A stretch of 39,743 nt of DNA. It comes from Dehalococcoidia bacterium UBA2158 (GTDB lineage Bacteria; Chloroflexota; Dehalococcoidia; Lucifugimonadales; UBA3495). Positions 31,936 to 39,743 of this stretch are shown here, piece after piece (position 1 is the stretch's first letter; each line of letters starts with the position of its first letter). Location of the stretch: the NCBI GenBank assembly GCA_002328185.1, contig DCWQ01000038.1, positions 1-39,743 on the forward strand, read 5' to 3'. Both the position numbers and the translations under genes were made by a program. The notes below the pieces were generated by a model. The model was not told the origin of the DNA, did no database searches, and saw nothing but the letters and a program-made list of their open reading frames with translations.

Positions 31936-33207
31936 CTATTTGGCGGCGTCACGTTTCTTGGCTCGTTCGATTTCCTCAGGCGGTCTCACGTTGCGGAACA
32001 TGGCATACAGGGTTAGATCGTAGGCTATTTTCAGCACTGCGGCTGAGACCAATGGAACTCCAGCTGAGAACACACTCCAGAGGGCGGTTGTGGCGGAAGG
32101 CCCGACAGCGCCGGTCGCACTCCGGCCCACCATGTGGATACTGGCCATGGCGACCCTCTCCTCCGGACCGACCACCGCCATGGTGTATGAGTCCCGCGCG
32201 GGAGTGTCCATTTGCCCAAGGAACGAACGGAGTTGCCAGAACAATATAGCAGCCCATGCCGTTGGCGCGAAAGCGGCAGCAATGAGGAAGAAGCTGGAGG
32301 GAATATGTGTGAAAACCATGGTGTTGAGAAGTCCAAACCGGTTGGATATCTTGGCCGCTAGCCAAAGCGATACCGCGGTGAGTACGTGGGAGAGAAAAAA
32401 GACGAAGGCCAGCGAACTTACATCAAGGCCGAACTTTGTGGAAAACCAAAAAGCGACCAGGCTTTGCATAACCATCGACGTGGTAAATGTATCCACGCTG
32501 AATAGCGCAGTTAGGGTAACGATCAGCCGGCGAGACGGTAGCTTCAGAGGGTTGGTCCAGCCCCGTTGCTCCCCGGGACTCTCCACTTTCGACGATAGCA
32601 ATCCGTACAAGATCGCCCCGCCGATCTGTAGAACGGCGAATCCGACAAACATCAGTTTGAACGACGAGAGAGTGCTTAAGCCGAAAATTTCCTGGTATAA
32701 CGCCGGTAGTCCGGCAGCCAATGCCCCTAGCGCCGTGCCGGTTCTGGCGAAGATTCCGTAAACGGCGAAAAGGTCCGTACGACGTGTCGCGGACGCCGTA
32801 TCGGGCAGGATGGCAAGTTCCAATGGCTGGGCGGGGCTCTCCCCTCCGCCGCCTCCGCCGGTAGACAAGCTGCCCACGAAGGCGATCAACAACAATGGAA
32901 TGAACTCATCTACGAAAAATAGGGCCAATCCCGAACCGGCCGAAATCAAAGAGAAAGCGACAAGAAAGTTGCGGCGCCCAACCCGGTTCGAGGTTAGGCC
33001 CACCACAACGGCGAAGGCGGCAACCCCGATGACCCCGGCACTGAGCAGTGCCCCAATCTGAACCAAGCTGAATCCCAGTTCAGTCAAGTACAACGCCAAG
33101 AGGACGGCAATAAAGCTCTGGGCAAACGTCCGTATCGCCCTGGCAAAGATGATTAATCGAGCGTCACGGCTAACCCAGTTAAATGAGGTTAGCGACCTGA
33201 TTTTCAT
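31936..33207 (-). CDS. MFS transporter
   Basis: The 423-residue protein has about 12 hydrophobic segments and the MFS loop motif SNRVGRRNFLV after helix 2. A hexaglycine run, STGGGGGGESPAQP, lies near residue 115 in the loop after helix 4. AGGAG directly abuts ATG 33207, so the true start may be slightly different. It is a single gene, convergent with the other MFS gene; the two share little sequence and are not a recent duplicate. Substrate unknown. Confidence 0.9.
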   Translation of the reverse strand: MKIRSLTSFNWVSRDARLIIFARAIRTFAQSFIAVLLALYLTELGFSLVQIGALLSAGVIGVAAFAVVVGLTSNRVGRRNFLVAFSLISAGSGLALFFVDEFIPLLLIAFVGSLSTGGGGGGESPAQPLELAILPDTASATRRTDLFAVYGIFARTGTALGALAAGLPALYQEIFGLSTLSSFKLMFVGFAVLQIGGAILYGLLSSKVESPGEQRGWTNPLKLPSRRLIVTLTALFSVDTFTTSMVMQSLVAFWFSTKFGLDVSSLAFVFFLSHVLTAVSLWLAAKISNRFGLLNTMVFTHIPSSFFLIAAAFAPTAWAAILFWQLRSFLGQMDTPARDSYTMAVVGPEERVAMASIHMVGRSATGAVGPSATTALWSVFSAGVPLVSAAVLKIAYDLTLYAMFRNVRPPEEIERAKKRDAAK

Positions 33208-33299
33208 CTCCTGTTGGGGGAGTTTGAACTAATCCCTAGCTATCCAAGAGGTCCGGATGGCTGACTCAACTTCAGGGAATCAGATAGCGCAAATCGGGC

Positions 33300-34502
33300 C
33301 TACCAGATTACCTGGGAACCCTGCAGGTTTTCTACCTCGGACTTTGGCAGGCCAAGTATTCCGTGGAACACGTCCATGTTGTGCTCGCCCAAGTCCGGTG
33401 TCCAGCGGTCGATGCGGGAGGGGGTTTCCGAGAAGCGCCACGGCGGAACGACGGCCCGCAGCTCGCCTTTTTCCGGATGGGTGATGGCCGGGAAGGCTTC
33501 CCGGGCCTCGAGATGGGGGTCGGCCCTCAACTGACTGGGTGAGAGCGACGGGAACGCGGGAACGCTACGGGACTGCAGCTTTTCGGTGATCCCAGTGGGG
33601 CTGTGTTTGGCTGTCCACTCAGAGATAAGCCCGTCCAATTCGTCATGGTGCTTCCAACGCCGGAAGGCATCACCAAATTTATCGACCACAGCCCAATCTG
33701 GCTTGCCCATAGCATCGACAAAGCCCTTCCACTCGTCCTGTGATCCCACAGAGATGCTGACCCATTCGTCCTGGCCCGCACATCTGTAAACGCCCTGGGG
33801 CGCGGCGGACTCATCGCGATTGCCTTGGCGTTGGGTCTCACTGCCATTCATGGCGTATTCGAGCAGCGACTGGCCAATGAAAGAGGAGCCCAGGTCCCTA
33901 ACAGAAACGTCCACATGCTGGCCAAGTTCTGTCCGCCGTTTGGCGCAGAGGGCGGCCACAGCGGTGAAGGCAAGCAGCATTCCCCCGGTGTGGTCCATCC
34001 CGTGTCGGAGCTCAACCGGCGGTCCGTCGGGGTACCCGGTGAGATTGCCCAGACCACCGATGGCGGCGAACAAAGGGGCGTAGCCGGCGTAGTTGTACTC
34101 CGGCCCGCTCTGGCCGTTGGAGGAAAGGGATACCAGGATGATGTCCGGCTTGGCTTTACGCAAGGCTTCGTACCCGAACCCTAATCGATCAAACACGCCA
34201 GGCCGGAAGCTCTGCAGCACTAGGTCGGAGACCTTGGCGAGTTCCAGGGCCAACTCGATGGCGCGGGGCTCTTTCAGATTCAGGGTTGCCGACATCTTAT
34301 TGGCGTTGACCTGTTCAAAGCTGGGGGCCGGCTTGCCGTACATGGGGTGGGGGCGGCGGGTGATGTCCAATCGGGCGTTGCTCTCGACCTTGATCACCTC
34401 CGCGCCCATCTCCGCCATCATCAGTCCGGCGAACGGCCCGGCGGCATGTGTTGAGAAGTCGGCTACCCGGATGCCGGATAGCGGTCCTAGAGCGTCGGTC
34501 AT
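33300..34502 (-). CDS. Family III CoA-transferase, type-B partner of pair 2
   Basis: At 400 residues this is a standard CaiB/BaiF protein. Type-B N-terminus: GIRVADFSTHAAGPFAGLMM, then MGAEVIKVESNARLDITRR and NANKMSATLNL. The catalytic Asp is D198 in LGQHVDVSVRD. Tail motif: LGEHNMDVFHGILG. ATG 34502 overlaps the TAA of the upstream type-A gene by 1 nt (TAATG), pointing to coupled translation. It is last in the 39571-33300 minus-strand block. Confidence 0.93.
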   Translation of the reverse strand: MTDALGPLSGIRVADFSTHAAGPFAGLMMAEMGAEVIKVESNARLDITRRPHPMYGKPAPSFEQVNANKMSATLNLKEPRAIELALELAKVSDLVLQSFRPGVFDRLGFGYEALRKAKPDIILVSLSSNGQSGPEYNYAGYAPLFAAIGGLGNLTGYPDGPPVELRHGMDHTGGMLLAFTAVAALCAKRRTELGQHVDVSVRDLGSSFIGQSLLEYAMNGSETQRQGNRDESAAPQGVYRCAGQDEWVSISVGSQDEWKGFVDAMGKPDWAVVDKFGDAFRRWKHHDELDGLISEWTAKHSPTGITEKLQSRSVPAFPSLSPSQLRADPHLEAREAFPAITHPEKGELRAVVPPWRFSETPSRIDRWTPDLGEHNMDVFHGILGLPKSEVENLQGSQVIW

Positions 34503-35722
34503 TAAATCACCCCCGAACGGGCCAATGAGACGATTTCTTCACCTGTGTAGCCAAGGGAGCCGAGCAACTCGGCGTTGTGCTCTCCAAGCAGCGGGGCCCG
34601 GTCAAGGACCGGAGGGGTTGCAGACATGCGGTAGGGCGGCCCTGCATAGTCGTAGGTCCCGGCTTCCGGGTGGTCCACCGAGACGAAAAATCCTCGCTCG
34701 CGCTGATGAGGGCTCTTGAACACCTCTCCCGGCGTGTAGAACGGGGCGAAGGGCACCCCGGCGGCCTGGCCTTCGTGGTACAGCCAGTCCTTGGTCTTGT
34801 CGGCCGTCCACGCTCTGAGATTGCTGTTTATATCAGCCCCATAGGTGGTTGGGTCTTGAAATCTTTCGGGCGCCGCCCAATCGGGGTCGCCGAGAAAATG
34901 TCCCAAGTTTTCCCATTGCCTAGGCTCAAGAGTCAATAATTCTATATGCCCGTCGCTGGTCGGCATCACGCCGCCGACACGGAAGAACCGGGTGAACCGG
35001 TCCTCTTCTACTCCCTCGGATTCCAATCTCTGCAGCGGCATGTATCCGATGGTCAGCTCCGCTTCCTGCGTTGAGCAGTCAATGAACTGCCCAGGAGACC
35101 CGCCCCATTTGGCGTAGATGGCCCCGCAGAGGCCCACCGCGGCGGAGAGACCGCCCTGGTAGGAGCCCATCATGCTGCCGGCTGCCAGCGGCGCCCGGTC
35201 GGGAAAAACGTCTAGGGCCAGGCCATTGGGAAGCAGGTTGCCTTCTCCACCGGCATGGAAGATGTTGACGTCGTTGGCTGCGTATTCGGAGTAAGGGCCG
35301 GTGCTTCCGTAGGGCGTGATGGCGACAGTAATCAGGTTGGGCCGGGCCTCGGCCAGCCGGTCTTGTCCGATACCCAGCTCGGTGGCGCAGGATGGTGAGA
35401 GATCATGGACCAGGACATCCATTTGCCCGGTCAGGTCCCAAAGGATCTCCCTGCCCTGATGGTCGCCCAGGTCCAGCGTGACCGATTTTTTGCCGGTGTT
35501 CAGATAGAGGAACATCCCGCTGCGTTCCGGATGAGGGACATCGCCGGGGAAGGGTCCCCGCCGCCGGGAAGGGTCGCCGGTCTTGGGCGGCTCTACCTTG
35601 ATGATCTCAGCCCCCAACGACGCCATAAGCTTGCCGCAGAACGGCGCGGAGACCATGTTGGAAATCTCCAACATTTTCAGTCCGCCCATGGCGGTGGGGA
35701 AAATATTTTCAGACGAGTTCAT
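34502..35722 (-). CDS. Family III CoA-transferase, type-A partner of pair 2
   Basis: This 406-residue protein has the type-A N-terminus: LEISNMVSAPFCGKLMASLG, then IIKVEPPKTGD, RGPFPGDVPHPERSGMFLYL and NTGKKSVTLDL. The catalytic Asp is D215 in GQFIDCSTQEA. The pattern closely follows the gene at 38375-39571, suggesting a duplicated operon. Its TAA overlaps the ATG of its type-B partner by 1 nt. The MaoC-type gene lies 41 nt upstream on the same strand, so CoA-ester hydration and transfer are probably coupled in one pathway. Confidence 0.93.
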   Translation of the reverse strand: MNSSENIFPTAMGGLKMLEISNMVSAPFCGKLMASLGAEIIKVEPPKTGDPSRRRGPFPGDVPHPERSGMFLYLNTGKKSVTLDLGDHQGREILWDLTGQMDVLVHDLSPSCATELGIGQDRLAEARPNLITVAITPYGSTGPYSEYAANDVNIFHAGGEGNLLPNGLALDVFPDRAPLAAGSMMGSYQGGLSAAVGLCGAIYAKWGGSPGQFIDCSTQEAELTIGYMPLQRLESEGVEEDRFTRFFRVGGVMPTSDGHIELLTLEPRQWENLGHFLGDPDWAAPERFQDPTTYGADINSNLRAWTADKTKDWLYHEGQAAGVPFAPFYTPGEVFKSPHQRERGFFVSVDHPEAGTYDYAGPPYRMSATPPVLDRAPLLGEHNAELLGSLGYTGEEIVSLARSGVI

Positions 35723-35763
35723 ATTCGCATTTCTACGTTGCCGAGTTAGTCAGCGTTGGCTAC

Positions 35764-36996
35764 TTACACTGGGAGGATCGGCGGCATGCCCTCGCTGTGC
35801 TTAACCGAGCGAAGTTGGAGCGAGCTGCCGTCGGTGAACCATGGCACTCGTGGGTCGCGGGAGGGCAACAACACGGTGGCCTGGCCGGGGGCGGTTACTT
35901 GGCCGCGTTGGTTCTCGGCCCAGATCTCCAGGTCGACCAACGGCGAGCCGTTGTCGATGTGTTTGCCAATCACTTTGCCCTTCAAGTATTGGGTGTCGCC
36001 ATAGACGTTGAAGCGGCGGCACTCGACGCGGAGACGCTTCAAAAAGGCGTCGTCGCCCATCCAGTTGGTGAGCAGCGTGCCCATCCAGGACACTCGCTGG
36101 GGCCCGTAATCGTAAGCACCAGGCACTCCCACCGCCTCGGCAACGGAATCTCTCAAGTGTCCGATGCCCGTGTACTCAAGTCCGCCTCCGGCCTCGGGGT
36201 TGCGGAAGAAATGGTCGGGGTGGCGCAGGGCCTCGCGGAGTAGCACTCCGTGGGCGCTGGAGCGGCCGGTGCCCACTAGAAATGCGGTCATGTCTTGTAA
36301 AGACAACGGTCCCCGGAGGACGGTATCGATCTCTTCTCCGATATGGGTGTCCTCGTAATAGCGGGTGTTGCCGCCCCTGGCCTTCTCGGCGAGGACCAGT
36401 TGGTCGATCTCTTCCAGCTCTTCGGGGGTATATTCGTGACGCTTGGGAACGTCGGCATATTTGCCCTGTTCGCGGGCGGCGCGGCGCTGGTGGCGGGTGC
36501 ACCAACCCACGACTCTGGCTATCATCTCGTCGCGCTGGTTGGTGTAGATGGTCTCCACGTACTGAATGACCAAGGTTCCCGAGTACTCGCTGTGTTTCTC
36601 CTGAACATCCAGCACCCTCTCGATGCAGTTGATGTCGTCACCGGGGCGGATGTTGCGGAAGAACTCCCAATCGGTGCCGGCGAAGAAGCCGTGGATCCCA
36701 GGCAGACCCCAGCGGGTCCGGCCGGACCAGTGGCGCATGAAGGGAGCGCAAGGGTGTCCGATCATGGTGCCGTGTTTGGAATACGAGGCGTATTCCTGGT
36801 CCCGGAACATGGGGTTGCTGTCGCCGATGCCGTTCACGAAATTGATCATCGAACCAACGGAAGCATCTCGGACGAAGTCTTCAGTGCGCAGCCGGATCCC
36901 GATCATTGCTTTGGCGTTGGCGATCATCTCGGGGGTGATCCCCGCTACCTCAGGCAGGGTCTGAGTGACCCGTTCTTGTTCGTTGTGTTGTGCCAT
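35764..36996 (-). CDS. MaoC-type acyl-CoA hydratase with FAS1-like dehydratase N-terminus
   Basis: The 410-residue protein is a double hot-dog hydratase. The N-terminal half (about 40-180) has SMINFVNGIGDSNPMFRD and a pocket-forming GTDWEFFRNIRPGDDI, as in FAS1-like dehydratase domains. The C-terminal half (about 210-360) carries IGEEIDTVLRGPLSLQDM and YDYGPQRVSWMG in place of the standard hydratase-2 D-x(4)-H block, so the active-site residues are not fully typical. It probably hydrates or dehydrates an unusual acyl-CoA, in line with the CoA-transferases on either side. Its start is 18 nt from the inverted repeat at 37015-37127. Confidence 0.87.
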   Translation of the reverse strand: MAQHNEQERVTQTLPEVAGITPEMIANAKAMIGIRLRTEDFVRDASVGSMINFVNGIGDSNPMFRDQEYASYSKHGTMIGHPCAPFMRHWSGRTRWGLPGIHGFFAGTDWEFFRNIRPGDDINCIERVLDVQEKHSEYSGTLVIQYVETIYTNQRDEMIARVVGWCTRHQRRAAREQGKYADVPKRHEYTPEELEEIDQLVLAEKARGGNTRYYEDTHIGEEIDTVLRGPLSLQDMTAFLVGTGRSSAHGVLLREALRHPDHFFRNPEAGGGLEYTGIGHLRDSVAEAVGVPGAYDYGPQRVSWMGTLLTNWMGDDAFLKRLRVECRRFNVYGDTQYLKGKVIGKHIDNGSPLVDLEIWAENQRGQVTAPGQATVLLPSRDPRVPWFTDGSSLQLRSVKHSEGMPPILPV

Positions 36997-37014
36997 ATTG
37001 ACCTCGGGGGCTTA

Positions 37015-37127
37015 TTAGCTGTCAGCGGTCAGCTTTCAGCAATAAATTGGTTTGGTTCGAGGGTGTTTTAAAAGAGTGACGTGGATGCCCGGCGCTTGAT
37101 TGCTGACGGCTGATAGCTGACAGCTAA
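37015..37127. repeat. 28-bp imperfect inverted repeat between the MaoC and CoA-transferase genes
   Basis: The left arm is 37015-37042 and the right arm 37100-37127; 24 of 28 positions pair when one is reverse-complemented, with 57 nt between them. Both arms carry repeated TCAGC/GCTGA units (e.g. GCTGATAGCTGACAGC). Ends are TTAGCTGTCAGC and GCTGACAGCTAA. No transposase is present. It could be a miniature inverted-repeat element, or an RNA hairpin between two genes of a transcript. Confidence 0.6.
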
Positions 37128-37135
37128 TCGCTACG

Positions 37136-38371
37136 TTACCAGAGAACCTGGCCTTCTTCCAGTCGAGCGATCTCCTCTTTTTCCATACCCAGAAGACCAC
37201 CGAAAATCTGCTGGTTGTGTTCGCCCAGCAGAGGCGCGTGCCGTAGGATAGAGGGCGGTGTTTTATTTAAGTTCCACATGATGTTGTAGATGGGCTCCGC
37301 TCCAAGAGAAGGGTGTTCGATGTCCGAGTAAAGACCACGCTCCTGGAAGTGGGGGTTGAAGAGCCGGTCCTCCGCGCCCATCACCGGGATGGCGGCAACA
37401 CCATTGGCTTGGAGCAACTCGGTGATTTCACCGGCGGCCCGCTCTCGGGTCCAGGTTGCGAGGTTGCTGTCCAAGTCCTGGCGATTTTGCAAGCGAGAAT
37501 ACCGGCTGGCGAACCTCTCTTCTTCGCACCAAGAAGGGTTACCGATGGCCAGTTTCAGCCCCTGCCACTCCTCTTCGGTGCGGACTGCGATCGACACCCA
37601 AGCATCGTCTCCCTGGCAAGCATAGTTGCCGTAGGGGGCCATCACCGGGTCGAAGTTGCCCTTGGTGCCCATAACTCGGCCGGTCATCTCGTATTCCATC
37701 AGGCCCGCGCCCATGGTTGCAACGGTTGCCCGGAGCATCGAGACATCGATGTATTGGCCTTGGCCGGTCCTTTCCTTCTGGTGCAGGGCCGATACTATGG
37801 CGAACACTGAGTGCAGCGCTCCGGCAATATCCGCGTAGGCGTGCTTCAATCCCAGTGGCCTCTCCCCCTCGTAACCCAAGGTGCTGTCGAGGCCCGACAG
37901 GGCGCCGATCGAAGGCGCATAGGCTCTCAAGTCCCGAAGCGGCCCAGTCTGGCCGTTGGACGAGATGGAAGCCATGACGATCTCCGGCTTGATAGCGGAA
38001 AACACATCGTAGCCAAGGCCAAGGCGGTGCATGACGCCAGGAGAGAAATTTTCGACCACCACGTCGCAATGAGTCACCAGTTTTTTGATCAGGTCGAGGG
38101 CTTCTGGCTTGGTGGTGTTGAGGGCGATGCTCAGCTTTCCACGGTTCACATTGTGGAATAGCGGGTGCTGTTCCGGGTCGGGCTCATCTCCCACGATGGG
38201 GCGGCCTAGGCGCATGTAGTCCATTCGCTGGCGGGTCTCCACCTTAAGCACCTCGGCACCCATGTCGGCCAATATCATGCCGGGGAGCGCGCCGGCCAGG
38301 ACCCAGCCAAAGTCTAGAACCCGGTAACCATCAAGCGGGCGAGCCGCATCGTTTTGGTTGTTTTGGGTCAT
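37136..38371 (-). CDS. Family III CoA-transferase, type-B partner of pair 3
   Basis: This 411-residue protein has the type-B N-terminus: GYRVLDFGWVLAGALPGMIL, then MGAEVLKVETRQRMDYMRLG and NRGKLSIALNT. The catalytic Asp is D209 in GQGQYIDVSMLRA. PLLGEHNQQIFGGLLGM is the tail motif. It follows its type-A partner with only 3 nt between them. The downstream MaoC gene is separated by the inverted repeat, so it may be on the same transcript or partly insulated. Confidence 0.93.
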   Translation of the reverse strand: MTQNNQNDAARPLDGYRVLDFGWVLAGALPGMILADMGAEVLKVETRQRMDYMRLGRPIVGDEPDPEQHPLFHNVNRGKLSIALNTTKPEALDLIKKLVTHCDVVVENFSPGVMHRLGLGYDVFSAIKPEIVMASISSNGQTGPLRDLRAYAPSIGALSGLDSTLGYEGERPLGLKHAYADIAGALHSVFAIVSALHQKERTGQGQYIDVSMLRATVATMGAGLMEYEMTGRVMGTKGNFDPVMAPYGNYACQGDDAWVSIAVRTEEEWQGLKLAIGNPSWCEEERFASRYSRLQNRQDLDSNLATWTRERAAGEITELLQANGVAAIPVMGAEDRLFNPHFQERGLYSDIEHPSLGAEPIYNIMWNLNKTPPSILRHAPLLGEHNQQIFGGLLGMEKEEIARLEEGQVLW

Positions 38372-38374
38372 CGC

Positions 38375-39571
38375 CTAAATTATCCCCGTCTGGTAGAGCT
38401 TGACCAGTTCTTCTTTGGTATAGCCCAGCCCGTCGCAATAAACATCCGCATTGTGCTGGCCCAGCAAGGGCGCGGGGCTAGGTGAAAGGACGTCTTGGCC
38501 GGAAAGTTTGTAGGGCGGCCCGGCATAGGAAATCGGCCCGGTGTCTGGGCGGTCGATGGTCACGAATTGGTTGGCCAGACTTTCGTCGTTCCGGACCTCC
38601 TCGAAATCTCGCACCGGGGCGAGGGGAACACGGTGCTCCAGCGCCAACGCCAAAAGCTCGGCCTTGGTGTGCTGCAGCAGCCACTCTTCCATATAGCCGT
38701 CGACTTCGTCGGCGTATTCGTTGTTCATCCTTGTGCGGTTCCGGAAACGCTCCTCTTTAGCCCACTCAGGATCGCCCATCACCTCCAGCAACGTGCGCCA
38801 TTGTCTGCCTTCCGGAGAGCCGACAAATATGTAGCCATCCTTGCAGCGGAGGATGCAGTTGGGGTAGGGGAAGTCCAGAGCGTGGTGGCCCGTCCGCCGG
38901 GTCATACGCCACTGGTAAACGGCCATCAACGCCTCGGGGCCGTTGTAGATACCGGCCATGGACTCGACTTCGGAGATATCTATGTGTTGGCCTCCACCCG
39001 CCAAAAGAGCGATCACGATGGAAGACGCCGCGGCCATGGCGGCAAAATAACCCACTTCAGGAGTGCCAAAGGTCAAAGGGTCCCGGTCAGGGCTGCCCAA
39101 CCCCTCGCAGATTCCCCCGGCCGCTGCAAGGTTAATGTCGTAGGCCTTGTAATTGCGGTACGGACCGGTCAACCCAAAGGGGGTGATCGATGCCATGACA
39201 AGTTGTTCATTGTGGCTCCGCAGGGTCTCGTAGTCGACGCTCAACCGGTCCATTTCGGTGGGGTGAAGGTTATGGACGAATACTTGGGACTTGGCTAGCA
39301 GCCCGCCCAAAATCTCTCGCCCGGTAGGCGTTTCCAGGTCCAGGGTCACACCCTGTTTATTGGCGTTCAAATAGAGGAATAGCCCGCTTCGTTCGTGGTG
39401 GGGCTGGTCGTTCAGGAATGGGCCGTACTCCCGGTTCTGGTCCCCAACACCGGGTCGCTCGATCTTTACGACCCCGGCCCCCATATCGGCCAAGAGCTTG
39501 CTACAGTAGGGGGCAGAAACCGACTCCCCAAGTTCCACCACACGCAGACCCTGGAGCAATGAAAAAGTCAA
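38375..39571 (-). CDS. Family III CoA-transferase, type-A partner of pair 3
   Basis: This 398-residue protein starts at TTG 39571, supported by GGAG about 8 nt upstream; no ATG fits. Type-A signatures: LRVVELGESVSAPYCSKLL, VVKIERPGVGDQNREYG, FLNDQPHHERSGLFLYLN and NKQGVTLDL. The catalytic Asp is D198 in GGGQHIDISEVES. It heads the block of two CoA-transferase pairs and a MaoC hydratase on the minus strand and lies behind a good promoter. The tail motif PLLGQHNADVYCDGLGY fits the family. Confidence 0.93.
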   Translation of the reverse strand: MTFSLLQGLRVVELGESVSAPYCSKLLADMGAGVVKIERPGVGDQNREYGPFLNDQPHHERSGLFLYLNANKQGVTLDLETPTGREILGGLLAKSQVFVHNLHPTEMDRLSVDYETLRSHNEQLVMASITPFGLTGPYRNYKAYDINLAAAGGICEGLGSPDRDPLTFGTPEVGYFAAMAAASSIVIALLAGGGQHIDISEVESMAGIYNGPEALMAVYQWRMTRRTGHHALDFPYPNCILRCKDGYIFVGSPEGRQWRTLLEVMGDPEWAKEERFRNRTRMNNEYADEVDGYMEEWLLQHTKAELLALALEHRVPLAPVRDFEEVRNDESLANQFVTIDRPDTGPISYAGPPYKLSGQDVLSPSPAPLLGQHNADVYCDGLGYTKEELVKLYQTGII

Positions 39572-39648
39572 AGGAAAACTCCGAAGAGGTTGATGTTCAA
39601 GGAATTGACGACCGCCGAATTCACCTCGGCACGGCCAATCGAATTGGG

Positions 39649-39678
39649 ATTATACAGGGAATGAAGCTGGCCTGTTAA
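39649..39678 (-). promoter_or_regulatory. Sigma70-type promoter for the CoA-transferase/MaoC block
   Basis: On the minus strand TTAACA (39678-39673, 5 of 6 matches to TTGACA) is followed after 18 nt by a perfect TATAAT (39654-39649). Transcription would start near 39642, about 70 nt before the TTG start at 39571. It lies directly downstream of the tRNA at the edge. Confidence 0.55.
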
Positions 39679-39706
39679 TCACCTCGAGGGTAAATAAAAG
39701 AAGAGA

Positions 39707-39743
39707 TGGCGCCCCAGGTGGGATTCGAACCCACGACCCGCTG
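39707..39743 (-). tRNA. tRNA gene, 3' part only (5' end beyond window)
   Basis: The minus strand reads GTGGG-TTCGAAT-CCCAC, a perfect T-arm with a canonical loop, then CTGGGGC, a 7-nt acceptor 3' strand, discriminator G and CCA encoded in DNA. The D-arm and anticodon lie outside, so the amino acid is not determined. The 5' acceptor strand should read GCCCCAG. Confidence 0.9.

Noticed and set aside
32850..32875. Run of glycine codons in the second MFS gene as a repeat or error
   Set aside because: The frame is intact on both sides and the run lies in a predicted loop; no evidence for more.
38495..39298. Plus-strand frame of 267 codons
   Set aside because: Antisense shadow of a CoA-transferase in GC-rich sequence; composition follows the codon structure of the real gene.
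1..39743. CRISPR arrays, insertion sequences, phage or plasmid genes
   Set aside because: No regularly spaced repeats, transposase, integrase or replication gene was seen on reading through.

Overview
The window looks like accessory chromosome of a GC-rich, free-living bacterium. The best guess is Chloroflexota, of the SAR202/Dehalococcoidia-like kind. This rests on gene content only (inference): many family III (CaiB/BaiF) CoA-transferases, a luciferase-like flavin monooxygenase, a Rieske oxygenase, an orphan molybdenum hydroxylase large subunit, DUF35/thiolase, Gfo/Idh/MocA, SMP-30 and NHL-repeat proteins. No rRNA, phage, integrase, transposase or CRISPR array was seen. One tRNA runs off the right edge.

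Layout. 1-1733 (minus): a VOC-fold protein and a Rieske oxygenase cut by the left edge, an aromatic-ring catabolism pair. 1933-5759 (plus): a three-gene cassette DUF1501 - DUF1800 - NHL, followed in frame by an orphan NHL repeat. 5785-7921 (plus): a short MetE-like zinc methyltransferase and a signal-less NMT1-type binding protein. 7922-12882 (minus): DUF35 protein, thiolase-like partner, small HAD phosphatase and a pair of CoA-transferases. 13168-14319 (minus): a nitroreductase fused to an SRPBCC domain. 14520-18097 (plus): a second copy of the cassette in the order DUF1800 - DUF1501 - NHL, behind a strong sigma70-like promoter. 18102-21045 (minus): SMP-30 lactonase and a large alpha/beta hydrolase. 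21278-22183 (plus): aldo/keto reductase. 22198-29852: a patch with three decayed genes (a UGSC-like protein, a TlpA/ResA-type redoxin and a LuxR/AAA regulator) among intact catabolic genes. 29976-33207: Nudix hydrolase and two convergent MFS transporters. 33300-39571 (minus): a block with two further CoA-transferase pairs and a MaoC-type hydratase, behind a sigma70-like promoter. 39707-39743: tRNA 3' end.

How the genes fit together. Most intact genes look like modules for activating and oxidising organic acids and aromatics: ring or flavin oxygenation, CoA activation by family III transferases, hydration by MaoC, and thiolase/DUF35 cleavage. Six CoA-transferases form three adjacent pairs, each with one member of two visibly different N-terminal types. 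This suggests heteromeric enzymes like SmtAB or BbsEF.

The most notable observations are three. First, the DUF1501/DUF1800/NHL cassette is present twice with its first two genes swapped, and none of the six proteins shows an export signal. Second, two decayed genes each carry an in-frame TGA exactly at a predicted redox Cys/Sec position (D-TGA-G-S and WASW-TGA-G-C-R), and each TGA is followed at 13-14 nt by a small hairpin with GGT in its loop, like a bacterial SECIS. They look like remnants of selenoprotein genes. Third, the three A+B CoA-transferase pairs.
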